A model generated the notes under the pieces. The model was not told the DNA's origin, ran no database searches, and worked only from the letters and a program-made list of their open reading frames with translations. This document shows positions 8,858 to 17,433 of a stretch of 64,000 nt of DNA, one piece after another. The stretch spans positions 1 to 64,000 of the forward strand of contig NZ_JADPKS010000006.1 of NCBI RefSeq assembly GCF_023074175.1, written 5' to 3'. A program made the translations under genes and the position numbers. Position 1 is the first letter of the stretch; each line of letters begins with the position of its first letter. Source of the stretch: Bradyrhizobium sp. 139 (GTDB lineage: Bacteria > Pseudomonadota > Alphaproteobacteria > Rhizobiales > Xanthobacteraceae).

Positions 8858-9913
8858 ATGGCCTACACGGAGGACCATATCGCGCTCGCCGCGGAATATG
8901 CGCTCGGCACGCTCGACGCCGACGAGCGCGCGCAGGTCGAGACCATGATGGCCGTGGACAAGGCGTTCGCCGACGTCGTGCAGGCCTGGGCTTACCGGCT
9001 CGGCGCCCTCAACCAGATGGTCGGTTCGGTCGAGCCGCGTCCGATCGTGTGGGAGAACATCCGGTCCGAGCTTGCGCGGACGGACTTTGCGCAGGAGTCA
9101 CCTGCGCCCGAAGCGTCGCCGCCGCCTGTGCCGGAGTTCTCCTCGATCGAAGCTGCACCGCCTGGTCTGTCATCGGACGGCGCGCCGCAACCGGAGCTGC
9201 AGCCTTCCGAAGCAGAGCAGCCCGGGACGGCGCGGCCGGCGCCCGATGCGCTTGCCGACGTCGCGCCGATCTTCATGCCGCAGGTCCATGCGCCGGATCC
9301 CGAGGTCGCGCGCGCGCCGCAGGCGCCGGTCATCGACAACAGCAACGTAATCCGGCTCGAGAGTCGGGTGAAACGCTGGCGCACAATCGCCTCCGCCGTA
9401 GGCGCGCTCGCGGCTGCGCTGCTGGTGATGCTGTCGCTCCAGATCTTCCAGCCCGATGCATTGCCGGGCGGCTTGCGTCCGGCGCCGCGCATCCAGACGG
9501 TGGAGGTCAAGACGCCGGCTGCGCCGCTCACCGCGTCGTCACAATACGTCGCGCTGTTGCAGGACCAGGGCGGCGGCCCCGCCTTCATTCTCACCATCGA
9601 CGGCGCGACGCGGAATTTCACCGTGCGCAAGGTCGGCGCGACGCCGGAGGCCGGCAAGAGTTTTGAGCTCTGGCTGATCTCCGACAAGCTGCCGCGTCCG
9701 CGCTCGCTCGGCGTGATCGGCGCGGGCGATTTCACCGCGCGCCCGGTGCTCGGCTCCTACGATGCCGACGTCGTCAACGGTGCGACCTACGCCGTCACCG
9801 TCGAGCAGGCCGGCGGCTCGCCCAACGGCCAGCCGACCTCGGCTCCGGTGTTTTCCGGCAAGCTGATCGAGACCGTGCCACCGTCTCAGCCGCAGGCGCC
9901 CGCGAAGAAGTAG
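8858..9913 (+). CDS. RskA-type membrane anti-sigma factor
   Basis: The protein has 351 residues when started at ATG 8858, which has AGGTGAAGG seven bases upstream; a TTG just before it is less likely. It has an N-terminal anti-sigma domain (about 1-70, HIALAAEYALGTLDADER), a long Pro/Ala/Glu-rich linker (about 75-165), one membrane segment (about 173-193, ASAVGALAAALLVMLSLQIF) and a periplasmic RskA C-terminal domain (FELWLISDKLPRPRSLGVIG). It would sequester the adjacent ECF sigma factor at the inner membrane. The unusually long linker is low-complexity. It is 74 bases downstream of the sigma gene on the same strand, so the two are probably co-transcribed. Confidence 0.9.
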   Translation: MAYTEDHIALAAEYALGTLDADERAQVETMMAVDKAFADVVQAWAYRLGALNQMVGSVEPRPIVWENIRSELARTDFAQESPAPEASPPPVPEFSSIEAAPPGLSSDGAPQPELQPSEAEQPGTARPAPDALADVAPIFMPQVHAPDPEVARAPQAPVIDNSNVIRLESRVKRWRTIASAVGALAAALLVMLSLQIFQPDALPGGLRPAPRIQTVEVKTPAAPLTASSQYVALLQDQGGGPAFILTIDGATRNFTVRKVGATPEAGKSFELWLISDKLPRPRSLGVIGAGDFTARPVLGSYDADVVNGATYAVTVEQAGGSPNGQPTSAPVFSGKLIETVPPSQPQAPAKK

Positions 9914-10144
9914 ACGCCGTGGCCCGGAAATCAGCGCAATCCGGGACCACCGCCCCGCATTCCGCTTTGCTCCATACGGGCTACAAGCGCGTAAACTGTC
10001 GCCACCGTCCATCCAGCTGTCGCAATCCGACAAGTGCCGCCGAATCCGCCCCCGATTTGAACCTCCCCGCAATCCGCGGCGTCAAATGCCCGGAATTTGC
10101 AGTCGGCGCCGGCGATCATGGTGCCGGAGAGGGGCAGAAGTCAG

Positions 10145-11104
10145 ATGGATGCAGCAAAGACGCCGGGCATCTTCGTCCACCAATATGCGGGTCCTCCGCA
10201 TGGTCCGGCTTTCGAACATTGGCGCGAGCGGGCCTTCGGTTGCTGCGGCCTCGATATCGGGCCGAGCCATGGCGACAGCATCGATTGCCGGCTCCAGGTC
10301 AGCGTGGTCGACAATATCGCTTTGGCCATTCCCGAAGGGGCCTCCGCGCAATATTCACGCACGCAGAGCCATCTTGCCGACGGCAGCGACGATCTCGTCC
10401 TGATCGCGGCACATGCGGGTCTCGTCCGCGTCGGGCAGAACGGCCATACCGTCGAACTTGCACCCGCGCAGATGATGCTCGTCGACATGGGCATCACCGG
10501 CACCGTCGGCCACACCGAGGAAGATCGCTTCACCACCATCCGCATGCCGCGTCGCGCGCTGCTCGACATCAATCCGCGCGCCGAGGACAAGCTGTCGCAG
10601 GCGCTCTCGGACGGCGCGATCGCCGAGACGATCTTGCGCTACCACGCACTCGCCGCCAATCACGCGCCGCATCTCGATGCCGTCGGCCAGCGTCTGACCG
10701 CGCAGCACATGGTCGATCTCGTCGGCCTCCTGCTCGGCACCGATGCTGAGCATGCAGGCCTTGCGCGCGGACGCGGACATGCGGCGGCCCGCCTCGATCT
10801 CATGCGTGCTGACGTGATGGCTGCGCTTGGCCGCAACGATCTCTGCCTGTCCGAGATCGCGACGCGCTCGGGGCTCAGCCCGCGGCAGGCGCAACGCTTG
10901 TTCGAGCAGGCCGGCACGACCTTCACCGAATTCGTGCTGGAGCAGCGCCTGGTGCTGGCGCGCAAGCTGCTCGGCGATCCCCGCGCGAGGGCGCGCAAGA
11001 TCAGCGACATCGCGCATTCCGCGGGCTTCTCCGACCTGTCCTATTTCAACCGCGCCTTCCGCAAGCGTTTTGGCGCGACGCCATCGGAACTGCGCGAGGC
11101 CTAA
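10145..11104 (+). CDS. AraC-family transcriptional regulator
   Basis: The protein has 319 residues from ATG 10145, a start chosen because it follows a purine-rich GGGGCAGAAG site. Starting earlier at 10097 adds an unconvincing stretch. The N-terminal 200 residues form a sensing domain of the AraC-binding-like type. The C-terminal DNA-binding domain (about 220-318) has two helix-turn-helix motifs: LSEIATRSGLSPRQAQRLFE and the family signature ISDIAHSAGFSDLSYFNRAFRK. The next gene, 127 bases downstream on the same strand, encodes a flavin dehydrogenase that it may regulate. The ligand is unknown. Confidence 0.9.
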   Translation: MDAAKTPGIFVHQYAGPPHGPAFEHWRERAFGCCGLDIGPSHGDSIDCRLQVSVVDNIALAIPEGASAQYSRTQSHLADGSDDLVLIAAHAGLVRVGQNGHTVELAPAQMMLVDMGITGTVGHTEEDRFTTIRMPRRALLDINPRAEDKLSQALSDGAIAETILRYHALAANHAPHLDAVGQRLTAQHMVDLVGLLLGTDAEHAGLARGRGHAAARLDLMRADVMAALGRNDLCLSEIATRSGLSPRQAQRLFEQAGTTFTEFVLEQRLVLARKLLGDPRARARKISDIAHSAGFSDLSYFNRAFRKRFGATPSELREA

Positions 11105-11231
11105 GGCGCGATTTGTGCAGCGCCGCGGCGCCGCCGCAGTTGGTCGATCGGGGCGAATAAGCTATATCTGCCTGCGCGGGGCAGACCGCTGGATTGACCG
11201 CTGGATTCTTGGGACAACGCAGTAAACGGAC

Positions 11232-12452
11232 ATGGCGCGTATCATCGTGCTCGGTGCCGGGTTTGCGGGTCTGTGGGCGGCCATCGGCGCCGCGCGCAAG
11301 CGCGACGAGATCGGCGCGGCCGGCCGTGACATCGAGATCCGCGTTATCGACCGCAATCCCTATCACAACATCCGGGTGCGCAATTACGAGGCCGACCTCA
11401 GTGAGATCGCGCTTCCGTTGCCGCAACTGCTCGATCCGATCGGCGTCACCCATGGCCTTGGCGAGGTCGAGGCCATCGATCCGGCACGGCGCGAGATTTC
11501 ACTGGTCACGAGCGGCGGCAAGGAGATGCTGAGTTACGACCGCCTGGTGCTGGCGCTCGGCAGCGAAGTGATGCGTCCCGCCATCCCCGGCCTTGCCGAG
11601 CATGCTTTTGACGTCGATACCTATGCCGCCGCGCTCCGCCTCGAAAATCATCTCGTCTCGCTCGGACGTAGCGCGCCCTCGCCGGGGCGCGGGACGGTCG
11701 TGGTGGTCGGCGCCGGCTTCACCGGCATCGAGGTCGCGGCCGAGATGGCCGACAGGCTGACGCGCGCCGGCATCACCGGCAGCCGCCGCATCGTCCTGGT
11801 CGATCCCAATCCTGCAGTCGGCGCCACCATCGGCGTGCATGCGGGTCCCGTCATCGAGACGGCGTTGGCTTCGCTCGACGTCGAGACGCGGCTTGGCGTG
11901 CGCGTCGTGTCCGTCGAGGCCGCCGGCATGCACTTGAGCTCGGGCGAGTTCATCCCGGGGCAGACGGTGATTTGGTGCGCCGGGATGCGCGCGAGCCGGC
12001 TGGGCGAGAGCTTCGCGGGCGCGCGCGACCGTCTCGGGCGTTTGCTGGTCGATCCCTTCATGCGGGTTGCTGATGTACCGGGCGCGTTCGCCGCCGGCGA
12101 CATCGCCTCGAGCGTGGTCGACGGGCTGCATCCGACCGTGATGTCCTGCCAGTTCGCCCGTCCCATGGGCCGCTTCGCCGGCCACAATGTGGTGGCCGAT
12201 CTTGCAGGCGAACCGATGCTGCCATTGCGTATCGACTGGTACGTGACCGTGCTCGATCTCGGCGGCTGGGGCGCGCTCTATACGGAAGGGTGGGATCGCG
12301 AGGTTCGCACCATCGGCGCGGCCGCAAAGGCGACCAAACAGACCATCAACCGCAAGCGCATCTACCCGCCGCTCACCGGCAGCAAGGCCGACCTTTTCGC
12401 CGCCGCCGCGCCGACCGTGCAGGCGCCGCCGCCAACTTATGGGGTGCGGTAG
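11232..12452 (+). CDS. NDH-2-like NAD(P)/FAD-dependent oxidoreductase
   Basis: The protein has 406 residues and belongs to the pyridine-nucleotide disulphide oxidoreductase superfamily, most like type II NADH dehydrogenases. It has an N-terminal FAD dinucleotide motif VLGAGFAGLWAA (about 5-16), a second Rossmann motif VVVVGAGFTGIEVAAEMADR (about 157-176) for NAD(P)H, and the FAD-contacting AAGDIA near residue 290. No redox-active CxxC pair is seen, so a disulphide reductase role is unlikely. It could oxidise NAD(P)H and pass electrons to quinone at the membrane surface. It lies downstream of the AraC regulator. A true ndh would normally carry a C-terminal membrane-binding helix, which is not obvious here, so the electron acceptor is uncertain. 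Confidence 0.82.
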   Translation: MARIIVLGAGFAGLWAAIGAARKRDEIGAAGRDIEIRVIDRNPYHNIRVRNYEADLSEIALPLPQLLDPIGVTHGLGEVEAIDPARREISLVTSGGKEMLSYDRLVLALGSEVMRPAIPGLAEHAFDVDTYAAALRLENHLVSLGRSAPSPGRGTVVVVGAGFTGIEVAAEMADRLTRAGITGSRRIVLVDPNPAVGATIGVHAGPVIETALASLDVETRLGVRVVSVEAAGMHLSSGEFIPGQTVIWCAGMRASRLGESFAGARDRLGRLLVDPFMRVADVPGAFAAGDIASSVVDGLHPTVMSCQFARPMGRFAGHNVVADLAGEPMLPLRIDWYVTVLDLGGWGALYTEGWDREVRTIGAAAKATKQTINRKRIYPPLTGSKADLFAAAAPTVQAPPPTYGVR

Positions 12453-12455
12453 GGC

Positions 12456-12566
12456 ACTGCTGTCATCGTCCGCGCAGGCGGACGATCCAGTATTCCAGAG
12501 ACGGCGAGGGCATAAGGAGAGGCTGCGGCGTACTGGATTCCCCGCCTGCGCGGGGAATGACAGCGT
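12456..12566. repeat. Compound palindromic intergenic repeat
   Basis: Two arms of about 36 bases (12456-12492 and 12531-12566) form an imperfect inverted repeat. Each arm also contains its own small palindrome, GTCCGCGCAGGCGGAC in the first and TTCCCCGCCTGCGCGGGGAA in the second. The element begins four bases after the NDH-2-like gene. It resembles REP-type dispersed repeats of rhizobia (from memory) and could stabilise the mRNA end. Confidence 0.78.
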
Positions 12567-12621
12567 CAGTGTGGAGAGTTGCTCGCACCGCGTCCGCAAG
12601 CAATCGCACCCCCACACATGA

Positions 12622-12650
12622 GAAAGCGCCCGTGGGGGGCGGGCGCTTTC
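12622..12650. terminator. Bidirectional hairpin between convergent genes
   Basis: A perfect 11-bp stem GAAAGCGCCCG/CGGGCGCTTTC (12622-12632 and 12640-12650) has a 7-base loop. It lies between the plus-strand flavoprotein gene and the minus-strand 66-residue gene, whose ends face each other. There is no long U-tract beyond the stem, so termination efficiency is uncertain. Confidence 0.68.
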
Positions 12651-12746
12651 TGTAGTCGACTTGGGGTTAGGGTCGTCTACATATCCACGTGGCGACTTTG
12701 GGGGGCTGGTAAAGAGCCGCGTGAATTCCTGAAACTCAGAATCTCC

Positions 12747-12947
12747 TTAGCGAACGAGGGACGCGTTCGAACTGGTGATAACGACCGGCTTGCCGGCCTT
12801 GATGACACGGGCGGTCTGGGTCAGGCCTTCATCCGAACCCGTGCGTGCCGTGATGCCGAAGCCAGCAAGCGCGATCCCTGCGACGAGGGCCACGACCACA
12901 ATTTTCAAATGGGTCGAGCGATCCGCGCTGTAGATCGAATGGTTCAT
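12747..12947 (-). CDS. Small single-pass membrane or exported protein (66 aa)
   Basis: The protein has 66 residues: a charged N-terminus (about 1-14), a membrane segment or signal anchor (IVVVALVAGIALAGFGI, about 16-32), then about 34 polar residues ending SSNASLVR. A strong AGGAGG ribosome site precedes ATG 12945-12947. I recognise the general pattern of a small protein common in Bradyrhizobium but know no function for it. The leader could be a signal peptide cleaved near residues 32-38 or a membrane anchor. It is transcribed alone, convergent to the flavoprotein gene. Confidence 0.75.
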   Translation of the reverse strand: MNHSIYSADRSTHLKIVVVALVAGIALAGFGITARTGSDEGLTQTARVIKAGKPVVITSSNASLVR

Positions 12948-13241
12948 GGAAGCCTCCTGCCGCCATCTACCCGAAGTAGTAGCCGGCCTGGTCAGGCAGG
13001 TTCATGCTTCCGGTGCCCAACAACCTAGTATTGCGGGTGTTCGTTCCCAAGAGGCCATCACAAGAGCGTGAAAGGACGTGAAAGGTCGCGATCAAAAGCG
13101 ACCCTTGTTCGTGCGATTTCGTAAATATTTCAAAGTCGTAATGTGCCTGCAAGCCGTCTTGGCGGCGTTCGGGCAACGAGAGGCCAGGAACTCAAAAACC
13201 ATTTGCCTGTGGCCGAAAAACACACGGCTTCTTAAGGCAAA
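12948..13241. promoter_or_regulatory. Low-GC intergenic region upstream of the 66-aa gene
   Basis: This 294-base stretch lies between the small-protein gene and the end of flhA. It is clearly less GC-rich than the flanking genes. It contains a direct repeat of CGTGAAAGG (about 13069-13087) and should carry the promoter of the 66-residue gene reading leftwards. A 69-codon frame at 12967-13176 (minus) lacks a ribosome site and is not accepted as a gene. No flhA terminator hairpin was recognised here. Confidence 0.4.
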
Positions 13242-15383
13242 TCAGATGCTTCCAACCGTTTTCAATCTCGCCCTGGGGTGGATTTCAGCCTGCGACAGCA
13301 CCGTCGTCTGGGCCCGGAACCGCTCGACTAGGGAACGCACGAAGGGGCGAATTGCCGCGGAGGTGACCAGCACCGGAGCCTCGCCCTCGCGGGCCGCGCG
13401 CTCGAAGGCCTCGCGCACGGCGGTCATGAATTCCGACAGCTTCGAAGGCTGCATCGCGAGGCTGCGCTCCTCGCCCTGGCCCATGATGGATTCGGCAAAG
13501 GCCTGCTCCCATCGCGCCGATAGCGCGATCAGCGGCAGATAGCCGTTGTAGGAGGTGTTCTGCGCACAGATCTGCCGCGCCAGGCGGGCGCGGACATGCT
13601 CGACCATGGTGGCGGGATTGCGCGAGAAGGCGAGCGAGTCGGCGATGCCTTCGAGGATGGTGGAGAGATCGCGGATCGAGATGCGCTCGGCGAGCAGCAG
13701 CTGCAGCACGCGCTGGATGCCGGAGACTGTGACCTGTCCCGGCACGATGTCCTTGACCAGCTCGCCCTGCTCCTTCGGCAGCTCCTTGAGCAGCTTTTGC
13801 ACCTCGCCATAGGAGAGCAGATCCGACATGTTGGCCTTGAGCAGCTCGGTGAGGTGGGTCGAGAGCACGGTCGCGGCGTCGACGACGGTGTAGCCTTTGA
13901 GCGAGGCTTCTTCCTTGAGGCTGGCATCGACCCAGGTCGCGGGCAGGCCGAAGGTCGGCTCGGTGGTGTGGATGCCGGGCACCTGCACCTGGCTGCCGCC
14001 GGGATCCATGACCATGAACTGGTTCGGCCAGATCTTGCCGGTACCGGCGTCGACCTCCTTGATCTTGATGATGTAGGTGTTGGCTTCGAGCTGGACGTTG
14101 TCGAGGATGCGCACGGCGGGCATCACGAAGCCCATCTCGATGGCGAGCGAACGGCGCAGCGCCTTGATCTGCTCGGTGAGGCGATCGGTGCCGTCGGGCC
14201 CGTTGACCAGCGGCAGCAGCGCATAGCCGAGCTCAATCTTGAGGTCGTCGATCTTGAGCGCGGCCGAGATCGGCTCCTCCGTCGCGGCGGAGCCCGTTGC
14301 ACCCGGCGTTCCCGGCGCAGGTGCGTTCTTTGCAACTTCGTCAGCCTTCGCAGTCGCCCGGTTGCGGTTGCGGGCGTGCCAGGCGAGCGCGCCGGCGCCG
14401 GCGCCGAGCGCCAGGAAGGGGATGGTCGGAATGCCGGGCAGGGCGGCCAGCACCAGCATGACCGCCGCGGACATCGCGAGCGCCTGCGGATAGCCGGAGA
14501 ACTGCCTCATCAGCGCCTTATCGGCAGCGCCGGAAACGCCGGCCTTGGAGACGAGCAGGCCGGCCGCGGTGGAGACGATCAGCGCCGGCACCTGGGTGAC
14601 GAGGCCGTCACCGACCGTCAGCAGCGTGTAGCTGCGGCCGGCATCGGCGAAGGACAGGCCCTGCTGCGCGACACCGATGATCATGCCGCCGACGACGTTG
14701 ATGAAGACGATCAAAAGGCCGGCAATGGCGTCGCCGCGCACGAATTTGGAGGCACCGTCCATGGCGCCGAAGAAGCCGCTCTCGTCCTCCAGGTCCTTGC
14801 GCCGCTGCTTGGCGACCGTCTCGTCGATCAGGCCGGCGGAGAGGTCGGCGTCGATCGCCATCTGCTTGCCGGGCATGGCGTCGAGGTGGAAGCGCGCGGC
14901 GACTTCGGCGATACGGCCCGAACCCTTGGTGATGACGACGAAATTGACGATGATCAGGATGGCGAAGACGATGATACCGATGACGAAATTGCCGCCCATC
15001 ACGAAGCTGCCGAAGGCCTCGATGACGTGACCGGCGGCGTCCGTGCCCTCGTGCCCGTGCGAGAGGATCAGGCGGGTCGAGGCCATGTTGAGCGACAGCC
15101 GCAACATGGTCGAGATCAGCAGGACGGTCGGGAAGGCGGAGAATTCCAGCGGCGCCTGGATGAACAGCGACGTCATCAGGATCAGGATCGAGAGCGTGAT
15201 CGAGATCGCCAGGAACAGGTCCAGCACGATCGCGGGCAGGGGAAGGATCAGCACCACCAGGATGGTGAGGACGCCGAGCGCCAGCGCGATATCGCCGCGC
15301 TTGAGGATGGCGATGACCTCGGAGAGGGTGGGGAAGCCGGCGTTCGTGCCGCCTGCGCCCTGTCCCGCGGTGACGTCAACCAT
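13242..15383 (-). CDS. flhA: Flagellar biosynthesis export gate protein FlhA
   Basis: The protein has 713 residues from ATG 15381-15383; frames upstream are spurious. It has about eight N-terminal membrane segments (about 25-335), including the conserved cytoplasmic FHIPEP-family loop region around GSGRIAEVAARFHLDAMPGKQMAIDADL. A large C-terminal cytosolic domain (about 370-713) includes LLSYGEVQKLLKELPKEQGE and docks export chaperones. FlhA forms the nonameric gate of the flagellar type III secretion system and works with FliI and FliJ, which are encoded about 6 kb away. Length and motifs are normal. A candidate CtrA box lies about 170 bases upstream. Confidence 0.97.
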   Translation of the reverse strand: MVDVTAGQGAGGTNAGFPTLSEVIAILKRGDIALALGVLTILVVLILPLPAIVLDLFLAISITLSILILMTSLFIQAPLEFSAFPTVLLISTMLRLSLNMASTRLILSHGHEGTDAAGHVIEAFGSFVMGGNFVIGIIVFAILIIVNFVVITKGSGRIAEVAARFHLDAMPGKQMAIDADLSAGLIDETVAKQRRKDLEDESGFFGAMDGASKFVRGDAIAGLLIVFINVVGGMIIGVAQQGLSFADAGRSYTLLTVGDGLVTQVPALIVSTAAGLLVSKAGVSGAADKALMRQFSGYPQALAMSAAVMLVLAALPGIPTIPFLALGAGAGALAWHARNRNRATAKADEVAKNAPAPGTPGATGSAATEEPISAALKIDDLKIELGYALLPLVNGPDGTDRLTEQIKALRRSLAIEMGFVMPAVRILDNVQLEANTYIIKIKEVDAGTGKIWPNQFMVMDPGGSQVQVPGIHTTEPTFGLPATWVDASLKEEASLKGYTVVDAATVLSTHLTELLKANMSDLLSYGEVQKLLKELPKEQGELVKDIVPGQVTVSGIQRVLQLLLAERISIRDLSTILEGIADSLAFSRNPATMVEHVRARLARQICAQNTSYNGYLPLIALSARWEQAFAESIMGQGEERSLAMQPSKLSEFMTAVREAFERAAREGEAPVLVTSAAIRPFVRSLVERFRAQTTVLSQAEIHPRARLKTVGSI

Positions 15384-15551
15384 GGTAGCTGCTCCCCCGC
15401 GCGACTGCCGTCCGCGCGCCCCAAATGTCTGCGCGGCGGCCGACGGGCCGCCGTTCCGAAAGTGAGGCACCGCACTGGCGTCCACGGGAGCTCCCGTTCT
15501 ACGCGGCTGACGATACTCGACTCCACTGGGCAATTTTTGCCCGGTGTATGG

Positions 15552-15566
15552 TTAGCAAAGGGTTAA
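15552..15566. promoter_or_regulatory. Candidate CtrA-binding site upstream of flhA
   Basis: TTAG-CAAAGGG-TTAA at 15552-15566 matches the CtrA consensus TTAA-N7-TTAA at seven of eight positions. It is 169 bases upstream of the flhA start codon. In Caulobacter CtrA directly activates early flagellar genes, and ctrA itself is in this window. The match is short, so chance occurrence cannot be excluded. Confidence 0.45.
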
Positions 15567-15639
15567 CGGCGGGTGGGGGAGAGCGCGAATTGAGGCCCCT
15601 TCGGCAGTCATTTCCGGGCGGCTCCGACAGCCGAACCCG

Positions 15640-15653
15640 GAATCTCGAGATTC
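15640..15653. repeat. Perfect 14-bp palindrome GAATCTCGAGATTC
   Basis: It lies in the gap between flhA and the DUF305 gene (15384-15686), 34 bases beyond the DUF305 stop codon. The gap holds no gene; it contains this palindrome and the possible CtrA box. The palindrome looks like part of a dispersed rhizobial intergenic repeat, a judgement from memory. Confidence 0.55.
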
Positions 15654-15686
15654 TCAGGTGCTTGATTGCGCACCGGCGAACCTCCG

Positions 15687-16178
15687 CTAATTGGCGGGAC
15701 GGGGCGGCAGATCCTGAGCACCGCTCGGCACAGGCTTGTTCTCAAGCTCGGCGATCAGGCCTTTCATCTCGCCGATTTCCCTGACTTGTGCCTCGATGAT
15801 CCCGTCCGCCAGCTTTCGAACGCGCGGATCCCTGATATGCGCCCGCTCACTTGTCAGAACGGCGATGGAGTGGTGTGGGATCATCGCCTTCATGTAGGAG
15901 ATGTCACCGACCGTCTGCTGACTGCGCACCAGCCAGAGCGCGCCCACGAACACAACAGCGCTTGCCGACAGGATGGCTATGTTGGCTGCGCGGTTCTTGT
16001 ACATGCTCCACATGAATGCCAGCATGATGGTGGCCATCACTGCGCCCATGAGAAGCGCCATCCAGGTGCGGGTCTGACTGTACCAGATATGATCCAAGGC
16101 AAACGTATTCAGGTACATCAATCCGAACATGACCACCGTCGATGTGGCGATCATGGCGGCGAAACGACCGTAGGACAT
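15687..16178 (-). CDS. DUF305 membrane-anchored periplasmic protein
   Basis: The protein has 163 residues from ATG 16176-16178, which has GAGGAGGAG just upstream. Three hydrophobic segments lie in the N-terminal half (about 8-28, 38-58, 64-84). A DUF305 domain (about 85-155) follows, with the metal-type motif YMKAMIPHHSIAVL. DUF305 proteins are ferritin-like helical bundles often found with copper resistance genes; the His pair may bind copper. It is the last gene of the seven-gene minus-strand copper cluster. No enzymatic residues can be assigned. Confidence 0.82.
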   Translation of the reverse strand: MSYGRFAAMIATSTVVMFGLMYLNTFALDHIWYSQTRTWMALLMGAVMATIMLAFMWSMYKNRAANIAILSASAVVFVGALWLVRSQQTVGDISYMKAMIPHHSIAVLTSERAHIRDPRVRKLADGIIEAQVREIGEMKGLIAELENKPVPSGAQDLPPRPAN

Positions 16179-16418
16179 TTCTCCTCCTCTCATATGATAT
16201 ACGGGCACTCGAGCGGGAAACGCGGAAAGCGGAAGGATGGTAGCGAGGGTGCCGAGCGAATTGCGTCCACTCGCAACGGTTCGTCGAAGCTGTTGTTCCT
16301 CTGCAAATCGAGGAATGGAACGTCGGCGACGGCGTGCATCGGAGCGGCCGCCGTCGGCGCCGCCCGTGACGACGTTTTCAATCCAAGAGTGTTCCTCCCA
16401 GGTACGATTCGAGTCTGC

Positions 16419-17033
16419 CTACTTGCTCTCCTGATGGCCCTGATCATGTTCGCTTGCATGGCCGTGATCGTCGCCATGATCATGCGAGTGTCCGTGAGCA
16501 GAGTGATCGTGCATCGAGCCCGCATCGGCGGCTCCGCCAGTCGCATGGGCATAGGCGTCGCTGCTCATGCCGGGCAGCGTTCGAGCGAAAGCCACGATGG
16601 ACCATATACGCTGGTCATCGTGCGTCGGCCCGAACGCGGGCATGCCGGTCATTCTGACGCCGTTCTTCACGATCCAGAACATTTCCGGTGCCGACCAGGC
16701 AAGGCTTGCCTCTTCCAGGCGGGGCGGCCGCGGGTTGAGGCCGACGCCGATCTCGCTCGGCCCCTTGCCCGGCGCCCCGTGGCATGTCGAACACATTTCC
16801 TCGAAATCGCGCGCTCCCTTCGGCGCCCGCGATGCGAGATCTTGCGGTGCCTCGATGTGATCGGCAGCGGCATGCGCACGCACGGATTGCTGCATGATCC
16901 CATGTAGCAGGCTCCGCTCGACGGAAGCCGTTGGCGCGAGTGCTGCGACGTTGTAGGCGCCGCTCCAGGCGACGATTGCGCCGCCAATCAGGATCAGACA
17001 GACAGTTGCTAGCGCTGCCCAGAGAATCTTCAT
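16419..17033 (-). CDS. Membrane-anchored c-type cytochrome with His-rich tail
   Basis: The protein has 204 residues. It has an N-terminal membrane anchor (about 5-26), a class I cytochrome c domain with heme motif CSTCH at 81-85 and probable axial Met131 in TGMPAFG, and a C-terminal tail (about 170-200) with many His, Asp and Gly residues. The tail resembles metal-binding His-rich extensions and may bind copper or other divalent metals. It lies between the CusF-like and DUF305 genes. It could accept electrons from the multicopper oxidase system or feed a terminal oxidase. Its electron partners are not determined by the sequence. The His-rich tail is unusual for a mono-heme cytochrome. Confidence 0.85.
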   Translation of the reverse strand: MKILWAALATVCLILIGGAIVAWSGAYNVAALAPTASVERSLLHGIMQQSVRAHAAADHIEAPQDLASRAPKGARDFEEMCSTCHGAPGKGPSEIGVGLNPRPPRLEEASLAWSAPEMFWIVKNGVRMTGMPAFGPTHDDQRIWSIVAFARTLPGMSSDAYAHATGGAADAGSMHDHSAHGHSHDHGDDHGHASEHDQGHQESK

Positions 17034-17084
17034 TTTCGGTCCTTCAAAGTGGTGGGCGGGGGCATTCGGTCTCCGCCGCTTTGC

Positions 17085-17387
17085 TCATTGCCTTTCGATG
17101 CGGGTGACGATGTATCCCGACGTTTCGTGGTCGACGTCGAATTTGACATTGTCTCCAGCCTTCAGCGCTCGCAACGCCGCCGGGTCCTTCACGCGATAGA
17201 CCATCGTCATCGGATCGGGCATATCGAGCGCTTTGATGGGCCCGTGCTTGATCGTCACCTTGCCAGCGTCGGCGTCGACCTTGGTCAACTGCCCGGTGGC
17301 GCTGGCGCTGTCGGCGAATGCCGATGGGCCGCACAGGCTCGCGAAGACCAACGCTGCGGCCGCCGGAGTTTTAGTTGCCGTCTTCAT
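17085..17387 (-). CDS. CusF-like periplasmic copper-binding protein
   Basis: The protein has 100 residues with a cleavable signal peptide (about 1-25, ending SAFA). The CusF/CopK-like beta-barrel contains MPDPMTMVYRV (about 56-66), whose Met residues match the Cu(I)/Ag(I)-binding positions in CusF. The family chaperones monovalent copper in the periplasm, usually handing it to the CusCBA efflux pump. No CusA or CusB is encoded nearby, so the partner may be the multicopper oxidase or a pump elsewhere. It is 46 bases downstream of the oxidase gene and 51 upstream of the cytochrome. Confidence 0.85.
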   Translation of the reverse strand: MKTATKTPAAAALVFASLCGPSAFADSASATGQLTKVDADAGKVTIKHGPIKALDMPDPMTMVYRVKDPAALRALKAGDNVKFDVDHETSGYIVTRIERQ

Positions 17388-17433
17388 TTTCGGTTCTCCA
17401 TTGTCGGTTTCGAATCGCTTCCTTGATCGCGGC

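Noticed and set aside
12967..13176. Possible 69-codon gene upstream of the 66-residue protein gene
   Set aside because: No ribosome site, no recognisable feature, and it occupies the region where the promoter of the downstream gene is expected.
13596..15566. Open frame of 656 codons on the plus strand opposite flhA
   Set aside because: It is antisense to a clear flhA, has low-complexity Asp/Arg/Gly-rich translation without domains, and arises from the codon bias of a high-GC gene.
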